From CAYSFW01 sp050329935 (GTDB taxonomy: Bacteria > Pseudomonadota > Gammaproteobacteria > UWMA-0217), in contig JBHJOI010000101.1 of assembly GCA_050329935.1 (NCBI GenBank), forward strand, positions 15,217 to 79,216: a stretch of 64,000 bases of DNA. The letters run 5' to 3'. Shown piece after piece: positions 1 to 9,090 of this stretch. The position numbers and the translations under genes are program-made. How positions within the stretch are numbered: position 1 is the stretch's first letter; each line of letters starts with the position of its first letter. The notes under the pieces were generated by a model that was not told the DNA's origin, did not search any database, and saw nothing but the letters and a program-made list of their open reading frames with translations.

Positions 1-391
1 TCGACCGGTGGAGAAAGCGCGAGACAGCGCCCGGGAGGTCATAGGGCAGGTAGCTATGCGAGCGCACGCGTGGGAATGATCGACGCAAGTGCATCGAACC
101 CGTGATCGTGCTTGTCGTGACCCAGAGTCGATAGTCCGGCCACGCGTGCGACAAGCGCCGAATCAAGGGTGCAGCGGCCTGCACTTCACCTACCGAAACC
201 GCATGGATCCAGATCGTCTTTCCCTCGGCTATCTTGGGTACGAAACCTAACCGCTCTCTGAGGCGCCGAAACTCGGCAGGTGATCCCAAGGTCGGGCGCG
301 CGAACAGAAAAAATGCGATTGGTGAGATCAGATACAGCAGCGCGGTGTAGATTCCACGCCACACAATCGCGGCCCACCGTGTGGTGTTCAT
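1..391 (-). CDS. waaA: 3-deoxy-D-manno-octulosonic acid (Kdo) transferase, N-terminal part, cut by window edge
   Basis: Inner-membrane glycosyltransferase that adds Kdo to the lipid A precursor. About 130 residues are visible, reading from an ATG at 391 towards position 1, where the window cuts the gene. The translation opens MNTTRWAAIVWRGIYTALLY, a hydrophobic anchor running on to about residue 35. It then shows the family hallmarks WIHAVSVGE with AAPLIRRL, VTTSTITGS and SYLPYDLPGAV. Kdo kinase lies just upstream on the same strand, which fits a Kdo-modification pair. The catalytic C-terminal half lies outside the window. Confidence 0.93.
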   Translation of the reverse strand, partial: MNTTRWAAIVWRGIYTALLYLISPIAFFLFARPTLGSPAEFRRLRERLGFVPKIAEGKTIWIHAVSVGEVQAAAPLIRRLSHAWPDYRLWVTTSTITGSMHLRRSFPRVRSHSYLPYDLPGAVSRFLHRS

Positions 392-475
392 CGGCCGACC
401 TCTCGCTTGGCGCTCGCGTACATTGTGTGTGGCGCCCGCTCGATGCGGGGACGGGGCGGATCCAGTCGCACCAGC

Positions 476-1237
476 CTAGACGTCGGCTCGGGCGTTTCGG
501 TTAGACTCCCCCGTCGCGCGAGTTTGGTATCCCTCGAGTAGGGCGCTCCAGGATTCTGCACTGACGGGCCGTATCAATTCATTTCGCGCGAGCTTATCCA
601 GCGAGCGGCGCAGACGGGCGAGGTTCTCATTGGCCGCTCGTAAGGAGACTGCGCCGTTGCGGGCATCACCTTTGTCGAAATCGATCAGAAAAATCGCGCC
701 AGCGTTATCGACCAGGATGTTATGTGCGTTGAGGTCTGGATGACAGACACCGAAGTCGTGAAAGGCGCGTATGACGGATCCGGTGCGATGCCATAACGCT
801 TCCGATAGTTCGGTCCGCCGTGCGCGCTCCGCGATTGACTGTGTGTCCGGCAGGGCTAGGGTCAAGAGATCACCTCGATAATAGCAGCCGTGGCGTGAGA
901 CATTCGCGGCCATGGGTCGCGGAACGGGAAGGCCAAGCTCGTATAGTGTCGCAAGTAAGTTCCACTCACGCCACGGGCGCGATCGCTCCATACCGAGCCA
1001 GATGTACTCGTCGCGCACGAGTCGACCGATCATGCCGCCGCGAATGTAGTGACGCAGAACCGCCTTGCGATCTCCAACGCTAATGAAATGCGCACCGCCG
1101 CGGCCGCCCGCGGGGCGATCCGGAGCGATTCGCGAATTTACCGACGCCGCGCTGAACAACTCGAAGGCGTTCGTGTCGAGTAGTTCGCTGTCGAACAGCA
1201 CGTGCTGATTCCCTGCGCGAAAATAACTGGCGGTCAT
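476..1237 (-). CDS. kdkA: 3-deoxy-D-manno-octulosonic acid kinase
   Basis: Phosphorylates the Kdo residue of the LPS inner core, using ATP, at the cytoplasmic face. The protein is 253 residues from ATG 1237 (MTASYFRAGNQHVLFDSELL), the family's usual length. A longer in-frame reading to 1414 adds an unconvincing Arg-rich leader. It shows RGGMIGRL near 66-73, the kinase catalytic loop HPDLNAHN at 166-173 and the metal-binding DFDKG at 186-190. It lies 84 bases upstream of waaA on the same strand, so the two are probably co-transcribed. KdkA is typical of organisms with a single Kdo phosphorylated at position 4. Confidence 0.92.
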   Translation of the reverse strand: MTASYFRAGNQHVLFDSELLDTNAFELFSAASVNSRIAPDRPAGGRGGAHFISVGDRKAVLRHYIRGGMIGRLVRDEYIWLGMERSRPWREWNLLATLYELGLPVPRPMAANVSRHGCYYRGDLLTLALPDTQSIAERARRTELSEALWHRTGSVIRAFHDFGVCHPDLNAHNILVDNAGAIFLIDFDKGDARNGAVSLRAANENLARLRRSLDKLARNELIRPVSAESWSALLEGYQTRATGESNRNARADV

Positions 1238-1576
1238 GCTAGTAACTCTACTGGCCGCAGTCCCGGTTAAAGTTGCTGGGGAAGAAGCCCGCGAGCACGG
1301 GATAGCGCGATGGCGGGCTTCTCGCCCTGTATGTCTGCGCGACAACAGTTGGTCGGCGCCGGCGGTAGTGGGAGAGGCGATGTCGGGACGCGCTCGGACG
1401 GGACCGATTGGCACGGAAAGGCAGGTCGAATGAGCGTGTTCATCGGGTTCAGATTCTGAGGTTTAAGCGTGTTGGCTGTCCAGGATATGGTTCGCGACGC
1501 TTGCTCGCGGTAACATCTCCAAACGTAATCAAGAACTTGGTCGCGGGCTGTCCAGTCCGGAAAGCAGCGGCAAATC
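1238..1576. other. 339-base divergent gap between kdkA and a glycosyltransferase gene
   Basis: No convincing gene is present. The gap must hold the promoters for the minus-strand kdkA-waaA pair and the plus-strand glycosyltransferase gene, but I could not identify clear -35/-10 pairs. It contains a 9-base inverted repeat listed separately. Confidence 0.6.
1284..1321. repeat. Inverted repeat (9-bp arms, 20-base spacer)
   Basis: GAAGCCCGC at 1284-1292 is exactly repeated in reverse complement at 1313-1321 (GCGGGCTTC). It lies between two divergent genes. It could be a leader hairpin, an operator or a terminator stem, but there is no T-run on either side. Confidence 0.45.
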
Positions 1577-2464
1577 ATGGAGTCTCCAGTGAAGGTATCG
1601 GTAATCCTTTCAACTTACAACTCGCCCAAATGGCTCGAGAAGGTCTTGTGGGGGTATGCCCAACAAACGCACCGCGAATTCGAGGTCGTGATCGCGGATG
1701 ATGGTTCGAAGCCGGATACCAAAGATCTGATCGATCGCATGCGCGGTGAGACTCATCTCGATATCACGCATGTGTGGCAGAAAGACGCGGGGTTTCGCAA
1801 ATGTCGAATCCTGAACAAAGCGATCCTCCAAGCGACCGCGGACTACCTGTTGATCAGCGACGGCGATTGCATTCCGAGGCGCGATTTTGTCGAGGTGCAT
1901 GTGCGCAATGCCGCACCGGGATACTTCTTATCGGGCACTTATTACAAGTTACCGATGAGTACCAGTGAGTTGATCGACAAGGTCGATATCCTGAGCGGGC
2001 AGTGCTTTGATCTGAACTGGTTGTTGGCGCATGGGTTACCGCGGAAGCCTTATCGTAATCTGCGATTGACCGCTACCGATACGCAAGCGCGAATTCTGCA
2101 TCGATTGACCACGACGCGTTGTAACTTCAAGGGTTCGAACGCGTCCCTTTGGCGCAACGACGCTCTTGCGATAAACGGCTTCGATGAGCGAATGGAATGG
2201 GGCGGCCTGGACCGCGAGTTCGGTGTGAGGTTAGTCAACAATGGCATACGACCGCGGCGCGTGTGGTACACCGCAGTGTGCATTCATCTCGACCATGCCC
2301 GTGGATACAAGAATCCCGCGATCGTCGAGGCTAATCGGTCACTACGGAAGACGGTTGCTCGGGAAAAGTTGATCCGCACCGAGCACGGGATCACCCAATT
2401 GTTGGATGGAGGGTATGACGTCGGTCAGATGGAAATGCCGGTCGCGGTCGAAGGCATAGCCTAG
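1577..2464 (+). CDS. Glycosyltransferase family 2 (LPS core type)
   Basis: Cytoplasmic GT-A fold glycosyltransferase, probably adding a sugar to the LPS core or O-unit; donor and acceptor cannot be read from sequence. The 295 residues begin KVSVILSTYNSPKWL, with the nucleotide-binding DDG at 41-43 and the metal-binding DGD at 95-97. A C-terminal galactosyltransferase-like segment, WGGLDREFGVRLVNNG, lies near 207-222. The ATG at 1577 opens directly into the first beta strand. It sits opposite kdkA in the LPS locus and converges on a methyltransferase. Confidence 0.88.
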   Translation: MESPVKVSVILSTYNSPKWLEKVLWGYAQQTHREFEVVIADDGSKPDTKDLIDRMRGETHLDITHVWQKDAGFRKCRILNKAILQATADYLLISDGDCIPRRDFVEVHVRNAAPGYFLSGTYYKLPMSTSELIDKVDILSGQCFDLNWLLAHGLPRKPYRNLRLTATDTQARILHRLTTTRCNFKGSNASLWRNDALAINGFDERMEWGGLDREFGVRLVNNGIRPRRVWYTAVCIHLDHARGYKNPAIVEANRSLRKTVAREKLIRTEHGITQLLDGGYDVGQMEMPVAVEGIA

Positions 2465-2578
2465 CGGCGCCCGGGACTGGCTTATTTTGACGCACAGAGG
2501 ACCACTCTTGAGTGATTAAAGGGTGATCTCGCATTGCGAGGCTGTGCGCGGGTGATGATCCGCACTATTTTAGCAACG

Positions 2579-3187
2579 CTATAGGTCTGGCTTACGTACT
2601 CGCATCTCCCAAACCAGGTGCGATCGCTTGCCTGCAATAGTATCGACCAGTCGAAGCATCCAGCGTCCGACGCTTGGCGGATTCGGTTCGTAGTCCCCTC
2701 GGACATACACGCGCGTTTGTCGAACGAGCTCGAACTCGCCAATGAATCCGTACATCCTCGCTTCCAGACGCGGAGTCGTAAAATAGCGATGGGATTTCTT
2801 GGATAGGATATTGACGTGGGTCGGATCGCGGAATGCCTTTTCATGGGGATACGCTGGCGTGACAGCGTAAAGTAGGCCGCCAGGCTTTAGGACACGCCAA
2901 ATCTCATTCATCAGCAGGATGAATGGAAAAAAATTCGAACCGCTGCCATGGTCGAGGCTTACACGCGGGACGTGCTCGAAAAAATCGTAAGCGGAGACTG
3001 AATCAAAAAGGTTGTCGTCGAAAGGAATCGGCTCCAGGCTCAGGTTGGCGGCCGCGATCCTCGATACGCCGGGCACTTCAAGGTCATTCCGTAAATCGAC
3101 ACCATAGACCTCATCGCGACGGTAGGGATTGCGGGGTCGTCGACCGCAACCGAGATCCAGGTGTCGCGTGGGGCTGGGTGAGTGCAT
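2579..3187 (-). CDS. Class I SAM-dependent methyltransferase
   Basis: Soluble methyltransferase of 202 residues. The SAM-binding motif HLDLGCG lies at 9-15, an acidic GVDLRND loop at 29-35, and the post-motif RVLKPGGLLYAVTPAYPHE at about 98-116 is typical of the Methyltransf_11/23 type. The ATG at 3187 leaves only eight residues before motif I, so the start may be trimmed relative to homologues. Its place among glycosyltransferases suggests methylation of a surface sugar, but the substrate is unknown. Confidence 0.8.
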   Translation of the reverse strand: MHSPSPTRHLDLGCGRRPRNPYRRDEVYGVDLRNDLEVPGVSRIAAANLSLEPIPFDDNLFDSVSAYDFFEHVPRVSLDHGSGSNFFPFILLMNEIWRVLKPGGLLYAVTPAYPHEKAFRDPTHVNILSKKSHRYFTTPRLEARMYGFIGEFELVRQTRVYVRGDYEPNPPSVGRWMLRLVDTIAGKRSHLVWEMRVRKPDL

Positions 3188-3763
3188 GAAATAGGTTGCC
3201 GATTGTCAAATGATCGGGAGGTATCCGTAGCGTCATTGATTTAGAAAGGCGTTGGCTAGGCGCGAGAACGGTTCAACAGACTTCGAGGTAGGTTAGCGTA
3301 CTACTTAAAAGCTGTCGAGCGGTAAGGGACTTGAGGTACGCTACGGGCGCGCAAACGAGCTAAGCGCATGAGGCGCTAGAGTGGCGTGGATTCATAGAGT
3401 AACTTATGAAGTTCGAAGCGATCTAGCGCGAACAGGTGCTTGCATGGTGGGCGTCATGCATGGATTGGCGTGAGCTCTGTAGGGACGCTACAATCTCGAG
3501 TCCAGAGCCATTCAGCATGATTGGACGATGACGACGTGCTCTCGATACTGAAGGGCGTTCTGGTCAATTTGATTGATCTCACGATTGCTTCAAAGCGATC
3601 GAGTCGATTGCGCGCGCGGGTTATGTCAAGCGTTGAATCCCCGTAGCGCCAAATTGAGCGAGTTAGGTATTGACATGTTCGTCCCATACCGAGTTCACAG
3701 TGGAATCACCGTGACAGGGTCGGGGAAACCACAAGAAATTCAAGCGGCACCCGAGTGATCAAC
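3188..3763. other. 576-base gene-poor segment in the LPS locus
   Basis: No recognisable gene. Short open frames of 61 codons (plus, 3573-3758) and 77 codons (minus, 3454-3687) show no family features. Base composition drifts AT-rich towards the following glycosyltransferase. It may be promoter and leader DNA or the decayed remains of a polysaccharide gene. Confidence 0.5.
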
Positions 3764-4675
3764 ATGATAAAACACCAAGTTGCGAATTCTGGGAATATTG
3801 GCTTTTTTGCTAAATCCCCGCCGTTGATTGATCTTGCAAAGATGATATCGGAGGATCTGAATTGCAAGAATGCTACAGCGTTAAACGTCTACGTCGGTAT
3901 ACATCAGTGGCGCCACGACAAGCTACCGAGGAGTCGTGTCAATATCGGAGTCCAAACGGAGCAGTATTTCGACCAGAATGGTAAGCGTCTGTGGGGCTTG
4001 CGCTCGGATTTTGATCCGCATATTTACGTCGCGAAGTTTGATGTTGTTTTGGATCTGTCGCGGTTTAACGCGAAGGCTTATGAGCGCGTTAAAGGAATAG
4101 ATAAAGTTCTTTTTGGTCCCTATATTTTTCCGCAATCCGAGCGCCAATTTAAGGGCCCTGAATCTGACGAGATCGTGTTTATCGGGACGAACAAGTATAG
4201 GCGTACGAGCATAATCGCCGCGATGAAATTGCAGACTGACTGGAATATTAAGGTCATTTCAGACCAATATTTCGATCAATCCAGGTCGACAATCGAGAAA
4301 TGCATTGGGTTACTGAATGTTCATTACCAGGAGGGGGTTTATGCGGAATGGCCGCGAATTCTGATGGCGTACAAATCGGGAAAGCCGCTACTATCAGAGC
4401 CATTAGGCGAACCTATGGATGAGGGTGTTCATTACTACGGCCTCGATCAGGACGTTTCGATGCTTGATGGTATAAGCGTATTCGGCAGAATTAATGCCGA
4501 CATCGCCACGAAGTATCGTTTTATTGATTTTCTAAGCCAAGCTCATTTGGTGAAGACGGTGTCTGTCTGGGGAGAGTCTAAAGCGGCATTTTACAACATG
4601 ATGCGGTCGGTCTTTAGGGTTCGGGATATGTCGTCGGTTGTAAATAGTCCGCAGCATCCGGCAATTCATCGCTAG
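3764..4675 (+). CDS. Glycosyltransferase-like protein of the surface-polysaccharide locus
   Basis: A 303-residue protein from ATG 3764 (a GTG at 3755 is an alternative), with GAG eight bases upstream as a weak ribosome site. The C-terminal stretch NVHYQEGVYAEWPRI, then AYKSGKPLLSE (about 183-208), resembles the acceptor/donor helix of GT-B glycosyltransferases that carry a conserved Glu. The N-terminal half shows alternating beta/alpha segments but no motif I can name. Codon choice is visibly AT-richer than in the housekeeping genes, suggesting acquisition. The specific reaction is unknown. Confidence 0.6.
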   Translation: MIKHQVANSGNIGFFAKSPPLIDLAKMISEDLNCKNATALNVYVGIHQWRHDKLPRSRVNIGVQTEQYFDQNGKRLWGLRSDFDPHIYVAKFDVVLDLSRFNAKAYERVKGIDKVLFGPYIFPQSERQFKGPESDEIVFIGTNKYRRTSIIAAMKLQTDWNIKVISDQYFDQSRSTIEKCIGLLNVHYQEGVYAEWPRILMAYKSGKPLLSEPLGEPMDEGVHYYGLDQDVSMLDGISVFGRINADIATKYRFIDFLSQAHLVKTVSVWGESKAAFYNMMRSVFRVRDMSSVVNSPQHPAIHR

Positions 4676-4745
4676 GCGGATGAGGGGTCTCCGGTTACTT
4701 GGAGTGGCGAGTATATTAGTCTGCTCAATCGCGCACTAATGCGAT

Positions 4746-5561
4746 TCACTGTGATTCGCCTCTTGAAATTATCGCCATGCCTTTTTCTGTGGAGACTGAG
4801 GTTACCTTCAAGTCCTTATACCGCTTCTGCCACATTCTGATAATACGTGATTCGGTCGGTCGACTGGCGTCGTCGAGAATGAGTAGACCGCGACTCGAAA
4901 GTCGCTTTATAAGTAACGGCAACGCTGGGTAGCGAGCGTTCCGCTGCACTCTGTCCGGTGGACCGTCGATAATGACCATGTCAATCTGCTCAGGAAGCGA
5001 TGCCTTGGATATCTCGTACCAAAGCCATTTTTGACCTTCGATCTCAAAGGATGTTAACGGGGCGTGAATAACGGACGCATAGGGCAATAGTCCATGCTCC
5101 TCGAGTAACGCTCTGGATGCGCGTGCGTAACGGGCGTCATTCTCAAGCGACACGATCCTTCCGTGTCCCAATTGTTGAAGTGTATAGGCGGCAACGAGTG
5201 TGGAAACGCCTGACGAAGCCTCGACTATGAACTCAGGTTTATGCTGCTTGATGAGATGATGAAGTTCTAGCAGAAAATCCGGGGATCCACGGTAACGCCG
5301 AGTATGAGGAAGCGGCACTTTCGGCGCTAGGCGGACGTTTAGTTGGTTAAGGCATTCGTGCTGTTGAAATATATTGTCTTGCTGTCGACTGACAATGCGA
5401 ATCGCTTTTAAGATCAAGTGGGTCATGACTATAAGCGATAGTCCTAACCCGGTAGCGAGCGCAATGAACTCGACCCGGAACTCGGAAAAAGCGCTTATCA
5501 TTGCAATTATGAATGTAGCCGCGAAATAAGATATGAAATAGAGTATTCGAGATGAGTTCAC
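4746..5561 (-). CDS. Membrane-anchored SAM methyltransferase-like protein
   Basis: 271 residues from a GTG start. Two N-terminal membrane segments (about 5-24 and 33-54) are followed by a soluble Rossmann-type domain. The SAM-binding glycine loop reads FIVEASSGVSTLVAAYTL near 111-128, the adenosine-binding acidic residue is SLENDARYA (138-146), and DMVIIDGPPD (194-203) plus LLILDDASR (226-234) match the Methyltransf_24 group. It lies 18 bases downstream of a glycosyltransferase gene on the same strand, so the two probably form an operon. Likely acts on a lipid-linked sugar at the membrane; this is inference. Confidence 0.65.
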   Translation of the reverse strand: MNSSRILYFISYFAATFIIAMISAFSEFRVEFIALATGLGLSLIVMTHLILKAIRIVSRQQDNIFQQHECLNQLNVRLAPKVPLPHTRRYRGSPDFLLELHHLIKQHKPEFIVEASSGVSTLVAAYTLQQLGHGRIVSLENDARYARASRALLEEHGLLPYASVIHAPLTSFEIEGQKWLWYEISKASLPEQIDMVIIDGPPDRVQRNARYPALPLLIKRLSSRGLLILDDASRPTESRIIRMWQKRYKDLKVTSVSTEKGMAIISRGESQ

Positions 5562-5579
5562 TGTAATGAAATCGTTTAG

Positions 5580-6515
5580 TTATTTGTTGGCTCTATTGGA
5601 TAGGCCGGATATGAGTCGCCTAACGTGCAATTCCGCGCCATGAGCCCACTTTAAAAGGCGTTTTCCTTGTAGCGGGTGATATGTCCAGGCAATTTCGATC
5701 CCCGTGTCGGACAATGACAAATAGCGTTCGGCCTGCGGCAGATCGCTTGCGTTTCGGTTCGTAAAGGATAGGTTCTCGGCATGGTTTAAAAAGCGTATTG
5801 GAAAAAAGCCCACCCTTGATTGTCGCATGGCGAACCGCAAGGCATACGTTTGTCTCTTTCCTCGATAGGCGGGTACATTCGGTAACCAGGCGCAAAAGGG
5901 ATTTTTTAGGTAAAGCATGCGAGAGAAGATTTTTCGCGCGGCAGCTTCATTTGAATGTTCGTGATTAAGAAACTGCCAAGATGCTTCGCGCAATCGATGG
6001 ACATTGGCGATGTGCACGTCGGCGTAGTATACGCCGACGCTACGGCTGGTGTTGTCGCTAGTATATCCGCCCAAATCCGGATTGAAGCGTACGCCATGCG
6101 TATCAAGTTTGCGGCCCGCACGTTTCAAAAATGCGGGATGAATGAAGCCTGCATTCGCGTTTTTGGCGTAGTGACCTACAATATCTTCTAGTTCTCGTTT
6201 ATCGATCGGGCGAACCAGCTGCATATCGTCTTGAAGGAAGCAGTAAGTCTCTTCGCTGCTCATTAACTCGTAAGCCGACTGCATGTTGACATATAAGCGA
6301 CCGTGCTTGTGTCTTGCAGCGCTAGAGGAAACCGGCGGGTAGGCAATATCGCAAAGTTGCGAGAGTTGAGCGAGCACCTCCAATGTTTCAGGGTCGTCGC
6401 TATTGTCATCGAATATCGATATTCTCGAATGCGGTGCGCAGTAATGGATAGAAGAAACGCAATTCCGTAGGAATCGACCTCGGTTGTACGAGAAGACCCA
6501 GAAATGCAGCATCAT
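5580..6515 (-). CDS. GT-A type glycosyltransferase
   Basis: 311 residues from ATG 6515. The N-terminus LHFWVFSYNRGRFLRNCVSS is the opening strand and helix of family 2 glycosyltransferases, followed by FDDNSDD (35-41) and a DxD-like LQDDMQL (94-100). The start overlaps the stop of the next gene upstream by 4 bases (ATGA), so the two are translationally coupled. The donor sugar is not predictable. Confidence 0.72.
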   Translation of the reverse strand: MMLHFWVFSYNRGRFLRNCVSSIHYCAPHSRISIFDDNSDDPETLEVLAQLSQLCDIAYPPVSSSAARHKHGRLYVNMQSAYELMSSEETYCFLQDDMQLVRPIDKRELEDIVGHYAKNANAGFIHPAFLKRAGRKLDTHGVRFNPDLGGYTSDNTSRSVGVYYADVHIANVHRLREASWQFLNHEHSNEAAARKIFSRMLYLKNPFCAWLPNVPAYRGKRQTYALRFAMRQSRVGFFPIRFLNHAENLSFTNRNASDLPQAERYLSLSDTGIEIAWTYHPLQGKRLLKWAHGAELHVRRLISGLSNRANK

Positions 6516-7429
6516 TTGGCAGGCTCTTTAAATTTGGCGGTCGTGTGCCTAAGATGACTGCGGAGCGCGTTCGACAGGCGGTTTCCGGTGTAGCGGCCTT
6601 TAGACGCATGACGAATGCGATAAACGCCGGGTACGCTCAGGGGAATGCCTTGGGTGCCAAGTAGCCAGCGGAATGCCCGATCCTCCCGCGCCTTGCACCA
6701 CGTTTCGGATGGCTTCTGATAGTAGGTCAGTGCGTTGCAGTAGCCGCACGCTCGCGCTACGTCGCCATGTGTAATCTGAAGCGGTCCCGTGGCGCGAGTT
6801 CGCAGGTGTTCAATAAAGCGACTATCGTCGATATCCACGATTTTGATATCGTCAGAATTGAATAGAAGCAATGGGTCGGCATCTGAAAGTAGCGAGGTCG
6901 TACGCTCATGTTTTGGGTAATGAAGTGCGTGTTGACTCCCCTGGAGTCGCTCGGCTAACGAGTCGATGCAGGCGTCACGGAACATAAGATCGCAATCGGT
7001 GAACCAAATCCAATCCGCCGATGTGCCAAGAGCCGCATGGTTGCGGCCGATAGCTCGTCGAAATAATGATGTGCGGGGGATATTGCGCCAATTCCATTTG
7101 ACATTTGGAACCGATAGTTGGCTAAAATAATTAAGTAAGGCGACAGTACCGGTATCTTCGTCGCAGTAATAGACCGTCATCGTAACCGAAGTTTTGCGTG
7201 GGGGGAACTTAACGAGTGAGCTAAGTTGGTAGACCAGTAAGTGTGCGTAGTTCCAGCAGTGACTAACGAGCTCCAATTGCAGCTGGCCATGTTTAGCGGC
7301 GCGTTGGTCACGTTTGGGCAAGCAAGATTGAAACCAGCGCGCAGGTATCAGTCCGCCCGCGGCGAGCCGTAAACCGAACCCGATGATTGGGTCATACCAG
7401 GCGCTGGTCGCTAAATCATGTTTACTCAT
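6512..7429 (-). CDS. GT-A type glycosyltransferase
   Basis: 305 residues from ATG 7429. After a basic or amphipathic N-terminus, the GT-A core appears as VTMTVYYCDED (82-92), a run NWRNIPRTSLFRRAIGRN (113-130) and the metal-binding motif WFTDCDLMF (142-150). The final 50 residues are basic, which may bind membrane or acceptor. It is first in a three-gene minus-strand run with the genes at 5580 and 4746, separated from waaL by about 300 bases. The acceptor and linkage are unknown. Confidence 0.72.
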   Translation of the reverse strand: MSKHDLATSAWYDPIIGFGLRLAAGGLIPARWFQSCLPKRDQRAAKHGQLQLELVSHCWNYAHLLVYQLSSLVKFPPRKTSVTMTVYYCDEDTGTVALLNYFSQLSVPNVKWNWRNIPRTSLFRRAIGRNHAALGTSADWIWFTDCDLMFRDACIDSLAERLQGSQHALHYPKHERTTSLLSDADPLLLFNSDDIKIVDIDDSRFIEHLRTRATGPLQITHGDVARACGYCNALTYYQKPSETWCKAREDRAFRWLLGTQGIPLSVPGVYRIRHASKGRYTGNRLSNALRSHLRHTTAKFKEPAK

Positions 7430-7728
7430 GGATGGTTCGGCACCAATGCGCTAGCTTGATGCGAATGCCGGGTCGTTCGTATACGGCAATGCGCGCGTGT
7501 CGTAATAATTCTCGGGGAACTCTGTTGTTGCGAAGGTCTGTGACGCTCGCCTACGCCCGTGGCGCCTGCGCGAATGTTCGTTATCATCTGACCAGTCGTT
7601 GTAAAATCGAGCATGCCGACCCTTGCCGAATACATGACATCTTGATGCATGTTGGGATCCTGCATGGCGTGAGTGGGATGGGGAACTAGGATAGTTGAAA
7701 GCACATAGTATTCCGATAGCGTCCGGGC
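7430..7728. other. 299-base gap between waaL and a glycosyltransferase gene
   Basis: Two overlapping minus-strand open frames of about 92 codons occupy this gap, but neither shows a recognisable motif or balanced composition. The gap separates two genes that would otherwise be one operon. It could be a leader with its own promoter or a gene remnant. Confidence 0.45.
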
Positions 7729-9090
7729 TCAACTGTCAGGCGGCGCGGGGCGTATTCTCGTGGGCGATTGGTGATGTAAGCGCTGTCGCCATAGGAACCA
7801 GGTATAGCCCGCGCCTCCGACGAGGGCAAGGTAGAACCGCCCTTGGGCACGCGATAGCGTGTATCCGCTCAGGTTATCAATCATGAACAAGGCGAGTGCG
7901 CCGAGCACGAAGATCGCCATTTTTGCCTCCAGTCGTCCCGCGCGCCATTCCGAGATGACTGCGTGTAATAGCAGCCCGAATATCGCCATTACTAGAATGA
8001 ACCCAACGATCCCGACCCGTACAAGCAGGTCGAGATACATGTTGTGAAGGTGAGTGAAATGGTTGATCTCTAGGCGTTGGTTAGCCAGGTATTCGGGCAC
8101 GCTGCCGGGGCCGTGTCCGAGCCACGGGCGCTCCAATGCTTTCTCGACCCCGAGTTTCCACATGTGGTAGCGCTTGCCAAAGTTGTCGAATTCCACGGAG
8201 TTTCCTTCGATGGCCGCCTTGATGGTGGGCAACTCGGAGAACGAGCGTTTGACGATAACGTCTTGGTAGCTGACGATTGAGACGGTGAGTACGATCATGA
8301 TCAATGCGAGCGCGGTCCACTCCGATCGGGTCACTTTGTGCCCGTGGTGGCGAGTGAACCAAAGCGCCGCCAAGCTGACGGGAACTACAATGAGTGTCGC
8401 GACCCATGCGGCCCGCGCCTGCGAGACGACCAGTGCCTGGATTAGCACCGCCATCATGAGCAAGTAAGCCAGCACCTTTATTACGCTCCATGTATCGCGG
8501 CCAATCCAGGCGGAGCGCCATACCAACAATCCCAATAACGCAACGGAGGAGTACAAGCCCAGCCGAATTGGATTGCTAAACATGAGTCCGTGACGCTCGC
8601 CGCCCCAAAGTTCCAACCAACTCACCTGTCCGGCTGCAACAGGTAGGGCGATAGCCAGAATCAGTCCTGCAAGGGCGGCGGCCAACAGGGTCTTCACGCG
8701 CTGTCGATCGGCCTTCAACGACCATGCCACGAGTAAAATCATGACCGGAAACAGGATCAGATAAAGGGCGCCCGTTAGGTGGTCTTGTAGGCGGTTAGGG
8801 AACAAATGCCAACCGATGACGATTGTTATCAGCAAGTAGAGGGTCAGTGCCGCAAGCGTCCAAACGATCGGGTCACGTCGCAATATCTGCTTATCCTTGC
8901 TAAGTACGAATCCTATCAAGATCAAGAACAGGCCGACGCCCGCGAGATCCGGGTAGGGGCTTGCGGTAAATGCAAACAGCAGCAGTCCGCCCTGCGACAG
9001 GCGGCCACTGACGGAAGGCTGCTCGACAACTGAGTTTGCTCGTTGGCGCCGCCACGGCCAAGACAGACGATCACGTAACGTTTTCAGCAT
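7729..9090 (-). CDS. waaL: O-antigen ligase family membrane protein
   Basis: Polytopic inner-membrane protein of 453 residues with about 10-12 hydrophobic segments, member of the Wzy_C/O-antigen ligase family that transfers undecaprenyl-linked O-antigen to lipid A-core in the periplasm. The diagnostic periplasmic-loop features are SQARAAW (223-229), GHGPGSV (325-331) and the His-containing HLHNMYLDLLVRVG (347-360). The start ATG 9090 gives a short basic cytoplasmic leader. A Wzy polymerase cannot be fully excluded from sequence alone, but the core-glycosyltransferase context favours ligase. Confidence 0.8.
   Translation of the reverse strand: MLKTLRDRLSWPWRRQRANSVVEQPSVSGRLSQGGLLLFAFTASPYPDLAGVGLFLILIGFVLSKDKQILRRDPIVWTLAALTLYLLITIVIGWHLFPNRLQDHLTGALYLILFPVMILLVAWSLKADRQRVKTLLAAALAGLILAIALPVAAGQVSWLELWGGERHGLMFSNPIRLGLYSSVALLGLLVWRSAWIGRDTWSVIKVLAYLLMMAVLIQALVVSQARAAWVATLIVVPVSLAALWFTRHHGHKVTRSEWTALALIMIVLTVSIVSYQDVIVKRSFSELPTIKAAIEGNSVEFDNFGKRYHMWKLGVEKALERPWLGHGPGSVPEYLANQRLEINHFTHLHNMYLDLLVRVGIVGFILVMAIFGLLLHAVISEWRAGRLEAKMAIFVLGALALFMIDNLSGYTLSRAQGRFYLALVGGAGYTWFLWRQRLHHQSPTRIRPAPPDS

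Noticed and set aside
3573..3758. 61-codon plus-strand frame before the glycosyltransferase at 3764
   Set aside because: No motif, no ribosome site, composition like random sequence.
7426..7732. Two overlapping 92- and 93-codon minus-strand frames after waaL
   Set aside because: His/Arg/Ser-rich translations with no fold signature and weak starts. Kept only as an unexplained gap.
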